A stretch of 64,000 nucleotides of DNA from Apoderus coryli (GCA_911728435.2 OU452198.1:8528001-8592000), one strand, 5' to 3'. Counted from the first letter of the stretch, positions 37,901 through 49,392 are shown. The notes: generated from the sequence alone by a model not told the origin. Numbers and translations: made by a program.

Positions 37901-38755
37901 AAGAATGTATATTTTCGCAAAAAATGATATGTTTCTTCCAAAATGTATTCAATGTATAAAAAAAATACAAATACGTAAAAATTTTGTCTTCAATCAAGAC
38001 ATTTATTATATTTAGCAGAAAATGTAAAAAATGCACATTTTTAAATAAAGAAAAATGCATGTAGATTATAGCGAAATAGTTTTTCGTTTTCAGAATAGAA
38101 AATTTCTTTCAAAATTTATTTTGACTTGTTATTCGTAGTATGTTGTTTCGGACACTTGTTTTGTACCAAAAATATTTGAAATACGTAAAATAATTTTCTT
38201 CTTGTTACATAGCAAACAAAATTTGGTACAAAAAAAGTTGTTATCAGTTAAAATTATTTCATTGTATATTTATACATGCAACAAATTGTTTTATCTATTT
38301 TGAAGTCCAGAATATGAAATTGTTTTATTCTTTGTATAGATCTGTAAGATCCTGTTTTTATTATTTTTATTGTACATAATTGTCATATCAACATTATAAA
38401 TTTCTAAATTAAATTTTTCTCTGTATTTAATTATATGTGTTTTATTTTAAACTTAAGGAAATTTTAATAGATACGGAAAATGGGAATACAGTGAAGTATC
38501 ATTTTTTGGGGACCAAGTTTATAATATAAATTTTAAGTGTAACACGCAGTATACTTTAGCCTGGGTATGTTGATTCCTTTTTTAATCTTTCGTACAATAT
38601 TTGCTACGAGGTCAAAAGATATGACAAGTCAAGGATCATCAAATATTGTGGTTGGGCTACGTCTGTCGATTCATCCCCCAAAAAATTATTCCATATCTCA
38701 AAATAGACTCAAAATTTGCCGAATATATTATTTTCAAAAGCAGGGTCCAATTATC
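34970..38755 (+). other. cut 3' UTR and downstream AT-rich DNA
   Basis: No coding sequence is present for 3.8 kb. AATAAA signals occur at 35,585-35,590 and 35,749-35,754 and several more follow, so the poly(A) site cannot be chosen. A long UTR is plausible for cut. A hairpin in the proximal UTR is listed separately. The stretch 36,300-38,750 is very AT-rich and shows nothing recognisable. Confidence 0.6.
35420..35526 (+). other. Hairpin with 20-nt arms in the cut 3' UTR
   Basis: The arm GTGCGAAGACGAAGAAGTGG (35,420-35,439) is complementary, with about three mismatches, to TCCACTTCTTAGTCTGCGCAC (35,506-35,526). The loop is about 65 nt, too long for a typical animal microRNA precursor. It could be an RNA structural element or a relic of a small inverted repeat. 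Confidence 0.35.
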
Positions 38756-39585
38756 TCACGATAATTCTGAAGGCATAAAATATCGAATTTAACTTTACAG
38801 TCCAGCACGTGGATGTGGTTAGACCAAACCAGAAACTCATTGATATGAATCCCCAAAAGTTTTACAGCCTTCTTGACTTCAAACTCATTACCCATGTGAT
38901 GCAAAGGCGCTGGTTTTTTAATAAGTACCTGTTTTGTTCTAAATAAAACTACATTACTTTTAGCTTCGTTCAAAATTAATCTATTCCGGGTAAACCACTC
39001 AAATGTTCTTCATAGGCTTTATTCCTGCTGACAAATTACGCAATTCCAAACCACTCATGATTTCTCTGATGAAATCAAATAAAGCCGTGTATGTAGATTT
39101 GCCCTTTATATGGCCATGTTCGTTTATATTTAGTAATTCAAATTTATTAAAAAAAAAATAAGCCTATCACACATAGCTAATTCAGAATATTTTGCAAGAT
39201 CCGGATAGAAGACTTATTGGCCTATAATTTTGAAACATACTCGCCTCATCAGATTTGAAGATTGGTTTTACAACCGCCTGCTTAAGTGACTTCGGAAAAA
39301 CTCCGTTTTAAAGGAATTATTGATAATGTAGCTCAATACAGGCGCAATCTCTGGCACCGCTAGTTTTAGTAGACTGTAGTTAGTGATAGTGAAGGGAAAT
39401 TTTGATTGAATATTAGTTGTTTCATAAAAGATAACAAATTGGTTTAGTGCATATTTGAAGATACATGCTGCTGGATATATAGGTAAACATTTTAGAAACA
39501 AATTTAACTGAAATTTTTGAGGAGGTGGAATTAGACTTTTGCTGGTTTCAACAAGATAGAGCACGATAATAGTGGCACATAGTAT
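38756..39585 (-). mobile_element. Decayed non-LTR retrotransposon, reverse-transcriptase fragment
   Basis: On the minus strand, 39,564-39,268 encodes a stretch ending LSYIINNSFKTEFFRSHL, typical of the region before the RT fingers. About 39,180-39,250 reads PIFKSDEASMFQNYRPISLL with the YRPISLL box. Then 38,973-38,734 holds NEAKSNVVLFRTKQ and VKLLGIHINEFLVWSNHI from the RT C-terminal part. The segments lie in different frames and the catalytic middle is missing. It is a 5'-truncated, dead LINE of Jockey/CR1-like appearance. Confidence 0.75.
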
Positions 39586-39841
39586 GTTTACTTATGATAC
39601 CTAATTAACACGACATTGATACAAGTTCACTTTTTTAATTCGATTTAATATACAAAAAATTGTAAATAAATTATAAATAATAAAGAATTCAATTAGGTAA
39701 CTTGAATAAAAATTGATAAATTAGTAACACAATATCTTTAAATAATAACCTAGGGTCAGCCACCTTATCATTTGCCATATCAAATTAAAAATAATTGCTA
39801 CAAACTAGAAATAAATTAAATAATTTACCTAAAAAAAGTTA

Positions 39842-40214
39842 CTACAAGTTGCTCGTGGCGTTAAGATCTCCAGTATAATAGGGATTATCATAACTATTTA
39901 AAGACTCCCATTCTTGTTCATTAGAATCGAATTCATACAAGCTCAAGATTTCTCGTCTTATTCTTATCAGTCTTCTTTTTTTCGCCATTAAATACACCTT
40001 AAAATAGAGACATTTTTTCATACTCACATGAAAGATAAAATGTACATACCCATATCGATAAAATTACGATAACAGCAATAACAACAATTGGAATTACTAA
40101 ATATTTGACATCGGCATTTTTATAAGGTGGTTGAGGTGTTGTGTTATTATCAAAAGATTCTGTTGAGACTCCAACTTCGCTTATAGTGGTATTTGAAATA
40201 AATATATGTAACAT
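39842..40214 (-). CDS. Small single-pass membrane protein, C3orf18-like, two exons
   Basis: The exons are 40,214-40,050 and 39,997-39,842 (minus), with a 52-bp GT-AG intron; together 106 codons. A stop lies in frame two codons upstream of the ATG. The N-terminal ~35 residues contain N-x-T sites (NTT, NNTT), followed by a hydrophobic helix (KYLVIPIVVIAVIVILSIW). The cytosolic tail has a basic stretch (AKKRRLIRIRREI) and then LYEFDSNEQEWESLNS. From memory, vertebrate C3orf18 has the same order: helix, KKKRL-type basic segment, then YNFDP-EEQ. The function of that family is not established. Complete coding frame and clean splice sites argue for a live gene. Confidence 0.65.
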
Positions 40215-42396
40215 TCTCTATAGCCTCCAAAGGCATTTTTGACATCACGCAGACTGTTTCAGAGATAATTGTAATACAAAATAATGTGCAGGTACTTGAT
40301 TAAAGCAATCCTAAATTTCAAAACAACTTACTTAATGTTATTTAACAATAACAATCAACATCAAAAAACAATTATTAACCAGCTGATGTTGATAGATGTC
40401 AATTTCACATGCCATATGCCATGTCAATTGTATAATTTGCAGATTGAGTGAAAACATCCGATATTTGTCTCAAATGGAAATTATGATGATGAGTAGCAAC
40501 GTGAACATACAACATACTAAAAGTGTTGCTAATATTTATATCGAGTCACTACAAAATCTGGGAGTAGTTCTTTATTCTTTACCTACCTATTTGTCAGTGG
40601 AAAAAATACATCATAATATTTAATTATAAAATGAATTTGGTCCGTAAATATAAATGAAAAATAATAGTATCTGTCGACCCATGCCTCGGTCTGGTTCTAC
40701 TGAATTAGACTGAGGCCCTGCTAAATTAAACAAAATCCCTTGTGTAAGTAAGTAAAACCAGTAATTTTGTCCGCTATGCCACGGAATTATTTTTCATAAG
40801 GGTTATTCTTTCGTAGTGATTGATCTGAACAAGTGAATGTGATTAAACTGAATGTGATTATACTGAACTGAATATTTGGCGAAACCGAAAGATCATCTTT
40901 TTTGTGATTGTCTTTCACTTAACCTCGAAAACTTGTGAAAACAACCAAATCTGCTCTGAAAACTGGAAAATTATTTCTTCCATGATATTATTATCCATGT
41001 ATTAAACTTTTACAATTTATTGGTTTGATCCAAAATCATATGCCAATTATTATCTCTCAATATTCAATACTTTTAGAGGTTAACTGTTAACTGAACGAAC
41101 TTATAGTCGTGGGTGCTGGCATCTGGCGGTCGATGACCGTGGTTAGGATTCCACGCTAAACTGTAGGTCCAAGAATTACAAAGATGGCTGTATTACCTAG
41201 TGTAGAGGCCAAAATAGAGAAGGAAGGAAGGAAGGAACCGTTACCCAGAGGTTGATCAGTAAGCGGCAAGGGGGGTAAGAATTTTAATCAGTTTGGTAGA
41301 AGTGAGCGATGTCGAAAGAATACGCACATTCGTGAATGAACTGACAATTTTCAGATTGTTCACTTAGTTCAGTACGAAAGAATAACCCTATAATATCTAA
41401 TGTTAAGTTTGAAATTTGAACGAATACAATGAGACATTCTTTGTGAATAAATTTTTAAAAAGCAGGAGACCATATAGATGTAGGAAGAAGAGGAAATTTT
41501 TAAAATGTCACTAAAAAATATTGATTTAAATGAAAAATTAAATTTTCTCTTGCCAAATAACAAGTATTTTCACCACATTTTATATTTTAGGGAAATATCC
41601 CATAAGAAATTGTAATTGATAATATTCCTTTATTCCAACCATAGATATAGAGAAATATATCGCTCAAGTGAGAGGTAAAAAAGGTGGAATATAGGGCGCG
41701 GCCATTTTAATGTTCTCCTACATGGGAGTCTTAAAAAGTACTTAATGAGCTTACTTTGGAAAAGTTATAATAATAAAATTGGTATAACACACGTCATTGT
41801 ATTCAATAATATCACCATAAACTCTAATAACACAGCTTATAGAATATTGTGATAGTAATATAAAATATAAGGATTATAATAGGGTTTTTCTTTCGTACTG
41901 AACAATCTGAAAACTATCAGTTCATTCACGGTTGTGCGCATTCTTTCGATATCAGTCACTTCTACCACTGGTGATCCAACCACAGAAATCTTATATTATA
42001 TATATACTCTAGAATGATAATCCCGTAGTACAAAAATGTAACCAAAAGTGTAGAGCTGTCCATAATGCGCATGATCACCAGTAACTTATTTTTCAACAGG
42101 ACCGGCTTTGATTAAATGTAATATTACTGTTTTAGGTATATTTAAAATTAAATTTTACCATTTGGTAACATTCAAATAAAAAAATGGAATAAAGGAATTT
42201 AAGAAATAAAAAATTACATTAAATATCTAAATACTTTATTGTCTAACAGGTACAACTCAATAATAATAAATCTAAGCAGAAATGAGAAATAAGTAAAAAT
42301 TCTAATACTGGAAAATATCTTAAGGACTTGAGCATTCTAATTATTTATTTTATTATTATATAATATTTGTTTGTTTATACAACCACCTTAGGCGTC

Positions 42397-42591
42397 TTAC
42401 CTCTCTACAGCCTTCAAAGAAGGGGTGCAAGAAACAGTGACTTCACAAATATTTTCCGTGTCCATGTAAACCACTTCCATATCATCCGTACTACTCGCAA
42501 TAGTATTTTGTGACAAAACATGGTTGGTAGAACTTTTATTCTCAGCAATTTCATGGAGGATTCTATAATTAAGTATATTCCAGTTTAACAA
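42397..42591 (-). pseudogene. Residual transposase-tail or unrelated ORF inside the P-like element
   Basis: The minus-strand frame starts MLNWNILNYRILHEIAENKS and ends SCTPSLKAVER before a stop. It is preserved in copy 2 (62,107-62,310), where the stop is shifted by three codons. I do not recognise a domain. It is probably a remnant left by internal deletion. Confidence 0.3.
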
Positions 42592-42714
42592 CAGAATTCA
42601 AACGAACTTTGTATACCTACACAACGTAGGAAATATATTCTTGACATACATATCATGCATTTTTGACAGACTGCTTTTAAGTAAACAGTGTCTTGATATC
42701 AAACGATTAAGAAT

Positions 42715-43061
42715 TTAACTTCCACTCTCATTTACATAATCTCTTCTTTTCAACAAAAGTTTGGGAACTGCATCGGGTACGAGGGTGATCCTCTTGCCGT
42801 CTTCTCTACAAATGATATCTTCTGCAGCGAAATGCTTACTGCATATGACATTCCCATCACATACATTTTCTGTACTAGGATCCCAATGCCCGCATCCAAA
42901 CATCATGTCTTTTTTTTGTCAAGCTAAAAATGAGTATCATGTCAATGGTATCATATTGACTCAAACTGAGACTGTTAGAAACCCGAAACAATAACTTACT
43001 GAAAATATTTAATACCAGGAATGAGACCTTCATTTTTACACCACAACACTATACACGTCAT
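42715..43061 (-). pseudogene. THAP-domain fragment of a P-type transposase (copy 1), frame-disrupted
   Basis: Exon 1 (43,061-43,000) encodes MTCIVLWCKNEGLIPGIKYF, giving the first Cys pair (C-x4-C). A 71-bp intron (GTAAGT...TTTTTAG) follows. Exon 2 starts at 42,923 and first reads LTKKRHDVWMRALGS, with the expected W-x-x-A spacing, then meets a stop. The rest of the domain continues in another frame: NVICSKHFAAEDI, with C-x2-H, and PDAVPKLLL, the AVP-box equivalent. Both copies share the break, so their common ancestor was already unable to make an intact THAP protein, unless an unusual splice repairs it. Confidence 0.75.
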
Positions 43062-43652
43062 TGTTTGTTAAATAAACGAACTAAAACCAAAATAACAAAT
43101 ATTAAAAACAATTTTAATCACAAATAGGTATATCTATCAACAATTAAAATATACCACGAATAAAACCATAACTCAATTATAGAACCTATCTGTATTGTTG
43201 TGAAGCCGACTCTGACAGATATTCCAACTACGAGAAACGTCATGTGCGAAAACAGACGCTGTTGCGAAATCTCCTAAATTTAATAAGATTTGGAAAAAAA
43301 TGTTTCGTTCATATTGCTGAAAACTAAACAGTATGCAATTTTACCGATAACATTTAATTATTTGATTTTGTCAAGCAGTTTCGTATGACGCAACATATGG
43401 ATTTATTTATAAAACAGATATGTCGCATAAATTCTGTAAGGCGAACGACAAAATAGTTTTAAATATGGCAGCTCTGTACTGAAAATAAGTTACTGAGGAG
43501 CATGCGTAGTTCGTGAAAACTCTGCATACCCGTTACACTTTTTGGTATTCGGCTGGATTTAATTAGCATTCTAGAGTACATATATAATATAAGATTTCTA
43601 TGGATCCAACTGATTAAAATTCCTACCCCCCCTTCACGCTTACTGATCAACC

Positions 43653-44137
43653 GCTATAATATATTAATTTCATGTGTTCTTTGAACATGTTATAGTATAA
43701 AAATTAGAAGGCAACAAAACAACATCAAAATGGCGGTTTCTCTATTTCCCTTTATACCGTTGCGCATTCGGATGCGCATAAACATGCGTAGGTAGTTGAT
43801 GAATCGTGATTTAAATTTAATCATTTTTTGTTTTCACTAACATGGGTCGCCTTCATCACAACAAAGTTGATCAGGTAGCGATTTTTAGAGTGCTGCATCA
43901 TTTCGTAATTCTGATACAACAAGATTCAAGAACATAACCAATTTATTTGATATTAATTATTAAAGAAAAATTAACTTTTAGTCAGTTCATGACCACAGGC
44001 CACAGAGAATACCCGAAAATTGTTCTATCAAACTTGTTTATTTATTGCACTGGTTTCTTTTATACATTTGAAGCTATGACAGATTCCATCGCTAGATCTG
44101 TAGGTTAGCGTATTTCAAATGAAAAAAAAAAACCTAT
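43653..44137. other. Spacer between foldback element and tandem array
   Basis: AT-rich with no recognised feature. Confidence 0.6.
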
Positions 44138-45081
44138 CACATCGCTATTATTCTGTTTTTAAGAGTATCAAAACTGTATATTGGAATTTCCTCATCGCAC
44201 TGCAACATTAGATTAGGATGACATGCCTGTTGGCCTAGATCTGGACTGGGAAAGAGTATTAGTATAGCTGCCAGCAACATAATGTTTTTTGGAAGTTTAT
44301 GTGTGGACAACGCCCTTTTGTTGGAAAGGTTCGCATCACCAACCACCACTTCCATTACATTCTCGCTAGAAACTTTATTCACTCTTAATTACACCTTAAC
44401 GACCTTGCGATATCAAACTGGATGACTTTGAAATCCCCTACGAATATTGAACTGCAGTAAGCCGGTTAGAAATCGTCGAGGAATAATCAAGATATTTATC
44501 AAATATCTGCCTTGATCCCGACTGTGAAAGAGTATTATTATAGCTGCCAGCAACATAATGTTTTTTGGAAGTTTATGTGTGGACAACGCCCTTTCGCTGG
44601 AAAGGTTCGTATCACCGACCACCACTTACATTACATTCTCGCTAGAAACTTTATTCACTCTTAATGACACCTTAAGACCTTGCTATATCAAACTGGATGA
44701 CTTAGAAATCCCCTACGAATATTGAACTGCAGTAGGCCGGTTATAAATCGTCGTGGAATAATCAAGATAATTATCAAATATCTGCTTTGATCCCGACTGT
44801 GAAAGAGTATTATTACAGCTGCCAGCAACATAATGTTTTTTGGAAGTTTATGTGTGGACAACGCCCTTTCGCTGGAGAGGTTCGTATCACCGACCACCAC
44901 TTACATTACATTCTCGCTAGAAACTTTATTTAGTCTTAACACGTTAATGACCTTGCGATATCAAATTGGATGTCTTTGAAATCCCCTACGAACTGCGGTA
45001 AACCGGTTAGAAATCGTCGGGGTATAATCAAGATATTTCTATAACATATTCCAAGTAATACTATTCACATCGCTATTATTC
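44138..45081 (-). repeat. Tandem repeat array, unit about 275 bp, 3.3 copies
   Basis: The block GCCAGCAACATAATGTTTTT followed by GGAAGTTTATGTGTGGACAA starts at about 44,270, 44,546 and 44,821 (spacings 276 and 275). A fourth, partial unit stops near 45,050. The array is bracketed by the same direct sequence CACATCGCTATTATTC at 44,138-44,153 and 45,066-45,081. Minus-strand frames of 70-81 codons repeat with the unit (STHKLPKNIMLLAA). They drift in frame and lack any known domain, so this looks like satellite-type DNA, not genes. Confidence 0.8.
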
Positions 45082-45511
45082 CCATTTCAAGAGATTGATA
45101 CAGTACCTAAACCGACGCATCTTGCTAGACTCACCCTGTATTATGGAAACCTATAAAAATGAGATACTTACTTATATTATGTAATAAAAAATTGATATTT
45201 TAATATACCGAATATAAATAAGCTAAATAAGCTCCCATACTGTGCATGTATTTTTCTTACTTAATTTTCTTATTAGTTAGAATTAAGAATTAGACTAAAA
45301 ATTCCAATGAAAATTCCTATGAAAATCAATAATTATTCTGCTTACCTGAGATTCTCCTATTCTTATATCTTATAATTAATAAATCAAAATAATGAATATT
45401 TTGTACTTGCTGATAGCGTTACTACCAATTTAGGCTCACGGTGATGTCCCCGTACTAACTATAAGCATTCCACACCCATGCAAGAATTGCATCATACAAG
45501 TCATCTTCACT

Positions 45512-45844
45512 TCAAACAGTCTGCAAACTGTAGCAACCGCAACCAGAAGCAAGGATCAAATGGGTACTCCACGCTTGAGGATTTTCTTCAACCAAGTTGT
45601 TAGTCGATAGTGTTACTAATGAAAAGGATCGTATGTTTGGTTGGAATTGATCTTCACTATATTGTAGATAGGATTTGTAAAAATTAGGTAAGTAGCTAAA
45701 ATACAAAAAATTTGGAAGGAAAAATACTTACGCATTCTTGGTGGTAAACTGAATCCTACTCAAAGCAGATAGAAGACCAGAAATTATTTCCCACTGACTT
45801 ACTGTGAAATATATTCGCAAACTGGTTTTCCAACACTTCAATAC
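45512..45844 (-). CDS. Candidate 3' exons of an unrecognised gene
   Basis: The minus strand offers 45,844-45,732 (frame containing TVSQWEIISGLLSALSRIQF) joined through AATGC|GTAAGT and GTATTTTAG|C to 45,695-45,512. The latter contains QPNIRSFSLVTLSTNN and ENPQAWSTHLILASGCG, then TGA. Phase is consistent and the peptide looks protein-like. Against it, the intron would be only 36 bp, shorter than insect spliceosomes usually accept, and no upstream exon is clear. It could also be a decayed exon pair. Confidence 0.3.
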
Positions 45845-46408
45845 CTAAAAACTTAATTTAAAACTAATTTTCGAGGAAGATTAAAACAATGAATCTGTCA
45901 CATTTAAAAAAAGGACGCGGAAACATTAATCTAGTCGACTATGAAAATTAAAACTTGGAACACCAACTATGCAACCAAAATGTCCCCACTTGTAATTATT
46001 AAAAATATCGAAATATTAATTAAAAACAAATTAGAATAGAACACAAAAATAGAAATACTAAAACGTCTTTGAATTCAAATATAATTAAAATTTTAGAAAT
46101 TTGACGTTACGCAGAAACAGTTGTTTAAAACTAAATAAGAGCTATAGAGCATCGAGAAAAAGAACTGAAGTGAGTGTAGATAATCTAAAAATAATTTAGG
46201 GAAAAATAATTTAAAGAAATCTATTTGTCTGTGATTGTCATAGTGGTTGAATGACATTTCTTTACAGTTGCACTGATGTAAGGAATTATTGAGACTCCTG
46301 TTAAAATTAACAATAAATATTGATCAAGAGATAAATTGAGTTTTATAAAAGGAACGTACCAAAAAGTGAGGTTGATTGAAAATATATCATTGTCCAGATG
46401 AATATTTA
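45845..46408. other. AT-rich spacer, no firm feature
   Basis: Short minus-strand frames are open between 46,100 and 46,340 and carry donor/acceptor-like signals (GTACGT at about 46,360, TTTTAACAG at about 46,300). I cannot build a supported gene from them. Confidence 0.4.
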
Positions 46409-47005
46409 GGGAGTTAAGGCAACGCCAAAGACGTGTACGTAAACGTATCTTTTGACATCTACGCATGCGCTTTTTAAATTTTTGATACGTTTAACGATAC
46501 GAAGGCCGTAAACATATATATTTCTACGCGTATCGTATATTTACACGTATTGAACCGATTGTTGTCGCAATTATATGAACTTGTACGAATATCTAGAGTA
46601 ACTGTCTTAAAATCAAATCAAGTAGTATATTGAATAACAAATATAAACATATAGCTGTGATTGTTTAAAAGTATACATAATAAAATATATATAATATTAT
46701 AGATGGGTAATGATTAAATAAACAATAAATATTAACAAAATAGTAAATAATGGAAGTAGAAAAATCTAAAACAGTCTTTTTCTCAAGTCAAGATGACTTG
46801 ACCATGTTAAGAGAAGTATTGGTCAAAACCCATATTTATGAAGATTGTAAAAGATGGTAAATCATCCAAATAAACATATTATATTTATACAATGCGTATT
46901 GGATAGCACCTTAACTCTATTTTGAATGATCTAGTGTAAACATAACCAAAATATCACGTTTACCCATGGAGATGCGTATACGTCCTTGGTTTTGCCTTAA
47001 CTCCC
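46409..47005. mobile_element. TA-flanked DNA transposon/MITE, 597 bp, with a short remnant ORF
   Basis: The inverted ends start GGGAGTTAAGGCAA and continue CCAA(A/G)GACGT over about 30 bp. TA is present immediately outside each end (46,407-46,408 and 47,006-47,007), the target choice of Tc1/mariner-like and several other superfamilies. The interior has a 36-codon ORF (next entry). The left subterminal part is rich in degenerate ACGTAT/ATACGT palindromes. Confidence 0.75.
46750..46860 (+). pseudogene. Truncated N-terminal ORF inside the TA-flanked element
   Basis: The 36-codon frame begins MEVEKSKTVFFSSQDDLTML and contains REVLVKTHIYEDCKRW before TAA. The pattern FSxxDDxxLLREVL...W resembles the start of Myb/SANT-like DNA-binding proteins found in insect DNA transposons. 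It is too short to assign and is probably the leftover start of a deleted accessory or transposase gene. Confidence 0.3.
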
Positions 47006-47007
47006 TA

Positions 47008-48110
47008 TTACATTGACACTGAAAGTCATTATAAAATATCCTCTCTATATTCTTTCTTTCGGTGTTGTCAATTTTAGTGCCCTGTTACAGTGAGGCTGTC
47101 CTCATAGCGTAAACCACTTAAGCCCACCCGAAGTCTTATCACACGTCTCTGGTACTCTAGATGGCCTCAATTTTCTTGACATAATATGGACACCATATTG
47201 TCTGTGCAAACCAGTGAACTATTATATACTACGTAACTGGAACTGCTTTTAAATCAACGAATATCGATTTTTGGGACGCATATATTTTAGAGAGAGAGGA
47301 ACAATAAACGGAGTTGTTGTCTGTCAAACGCAGTGCTTTTTAGAAGATACCAATTTTATTTGTACGTTTCCAATTAAAACAATGAGTAACAACTTACATG
47401 AAAATAATATTACTATAACAACAGGACATATATTAATCTCGCTTGTCACAATAATTGCCGTGTACTTTATTAAAAAAAATTAAACAAGACAAATATATCT
47501 ACATCGTTGTATAAGACAAAGACAGCAACATATTTTATGTTCCTTCTCTTTTTATTTACAATTTGCCTCAGGCGTAATGAATACAGCTTTCTTTCCTGTT
47601 ACTGTCCTTAGATTATGTGTTTGCGCATGCGTAGCTGTCAAAATAGCGTATGCGGTAACGTAACAACACAGGCGAAGATTTGGCAAGGCTGTCTAATCCC
47701 GGAAAATAAATGTATTCAAACCAGAGACATCGAGAGATTCAAACGCAACCAGTGTTCTAATGTACCTCTACCTTACTTAAATACTAATGCTAAACACACA
47801 TAACAAAATATAAGAATTAAATCTAGATTATCTTATTTGTTTCGATCTTATATACTTTTGTAACTTAATAATAATCTCAAAAAAAATTTATTGTTCTTAT
47901 TAGGTATTAGTTTATTCACATGTAGCGTTTTGGTACATTTTCCTTCAGCAATCAATCATGCTGCCAGTCATTATTCTCTTCTCTTCTCGGTGTGGCCTCC
48001 ACCTTATGGTGATGCAGCCAAATCCCAGTTATTGTTGAAAATATCCAAGCCTTTGAGGAGGAAGAGAGGTTAGAATAAATTCGAAATGAAAATATATATA
48101 GAGGCGTTTT
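47008..48110. other. Interval with unsupported short ORFs
   Basis: Plus-strand frames at 47,271-47,483, 47,615-47,803 and 47,891-48,073 have no domain I recognise and no clear splice framework. Confidence 0.4.
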
Positions 48111-48117
48111 TTTTAAT

Positions 48118-48480
48118 GAGAGAAATAAATGGCCCCTTTTCAATAGAGGATACACGATTTCGTGAACTCTTCAGGCTTGATAATGATATGTCTCAGTATG
48201 TTTTAATGGAATTCTTCCACATTTGGAAAATCAACATATTCCTATACTGCTGTGCCATCCATTGTAAATTTGCATTTGGAGACATTCCTCAATTAAACAT
48301 AACATGGAAGATTTTTAATGGTTTATTCTGTTTATAAATAAACTACCTAGTAATTTTTTAATAGGTTAAAGGAATTTCTGGCTTTTGGATGACTCAGGCT
48401 ATCATCTTGAACCTTGGCTAATGACTCCTATTGCACCTGTTAGAACAAGAAACTGTGTGGAGGTGTATAGGAATATTAAC
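48118..48480 (+). pseudogene. PIF/Harbinger nuclease (HARBI1-like) remnant, internally deleted
   Basis: The region 48,118-48,230 encodes FSIEDTRFRELFRL, like the N-terminal part of HARBI1-type nucleases. After a gap, 48,377-48,480 in another frame reads FWLLDDSGYHLEPWLMTPIA followed by VRTRNCVEVYRNIN. The (G/D)DSGYxLxPWLMTP block contains the second catalytic Asp of the DDE triad and is specific to this superfamily. Most of the nuclease between the two segments is missing. No terminal repeats were found. Confidence 0.7.
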
Positions 48481-49392
48481 AATTATCCACTAAAAAACAA
48501 ACCGCACACACGACACAACACCTCCTCTAGATGAAAAGTTAGGTTATACTGGACGATAGACGATATTGTAGACTTCCATACGTCTAGAGGTAAGAGGTAA
48601 CGCTTCGAGTCGACTATTTTAATCGAGTAGACGAATTGTTGCGAATAATTTGTCATGCAGAGTGCCGCACATGTAAAATTTTAGCGAACAATAGAAATTG
48701 AAATATATATGACACAGAGTTCCACCGCTGCCGCTGATTTGTTTTTAGAATTTAGACCCAACGAGGCGGAAACATGGCCTTGCACGTTTCATCCTTCGAA
48801 AATTGTATGCGCACCATGCTCCATAACCCTTATGCGCACTCGTCGAAGCTCGTTCTCCCTCCTCTACATATCTGTCTTTGCCTCACTATTCTTTAGCTAG
48901 GGGCTTTTGAACTTTTATGTTTTCATTCTGATATTTTTTCGCACAGGCGCCATCTGTAGCATAATATGCAAAGTGATTGGCCAGTTTTGGGGTGGTGTCA
49001 ATTATCACAAATAATGTAAGATTTTTACCAAAATAAATTGTTTTTAAGTAGTTTTTCCACAGTAATTGTATTATTTACGTTCTGCTTTACATTTTCATGT
49101 ATAATATGTCCAGGTGTTTGCAGTATCAGTGGCAAAAATGTCAATAGTTGCGGTCTGCGTTGTAATTTATTCAATAAAAATAAACCAATAAATCTAACGA
49201 TTTTTGCCAAAAACTGCATTCTATAGCTGCAACATCATTATTGTGTTCAACAATAAAGATGTTTTCATGAAGGTTATCGAATAATTCCATAAATAACTTA
49301 AAAAATAAATAAAAAATACTTGACATGACATCTATTTACAGTGGCGTGCATGGAGTATTTATCTAACGTTTTTGCTTTCTTTATTTTTTCAG

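Larger units (their letters stand above)
41982..43602 (-). mobile_element. P-element-like non-autonomous transposon, copy 1 (1,621 bp)
   Basis: The ends are inverted repeats of about 36 bp beginning CA(C/T)AGAAATC and closing with TACTCTAGAATG. They are flanked by a perfect 8-bp target duplication, GATCCAAC (41,974-41,981 and 43,603-43,610). The inside encodes, on the minus strand, the two-exon THAP DNA-binding domain typical of P-element transposases, then unrelated short frames. No RNase-H-like catalytic domain is present, and full P-type elements are about twice this size, so this is an internally deleted derivative. hAT elements share 8-bp duplications but not THAP-first transposases or these ends. 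Confidence 0.85.
41250..43652. mobile_element. Foldback element interrupted by a P-element-like insertion
   Basis: The left arm (41,250-41,397) contains GGTTGATCAGTAAGCG, GGTAGAAGTGA, GAATGAACTGA and TTCAGTACGAAAGAA. The right arm carries the reverse complement but in two pieces: 41,872-41,981 and 43,611-43,652, because the 1,621-bp element at 41,982-43,602 sits inside it. Removing that insert and one 8-bp duplication makes the arms collinear. Terminal bases and target duplication of the host element could not be fixed. Confidence 0.75.

Noticed and set aside
41369..41563. Coding ORF at the inner edge of the foldback element
   Set aside because: It arises from the repeat arm plus AT-rich spacer; no domain or splice support.
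41982..43602. hAT assignment for the 1.6-kb elements
   Set aside because: The 8-bp duplication fits hAT, but the CA(C/T)AGAAATC ends and the N-terminal THAP module fit P elements better.
44137..44900. Three paralogous small genes
   Set aside because: The similar ORFs are simply the same frame of a 275-bp tandem repeat and change ends from unit to unit.
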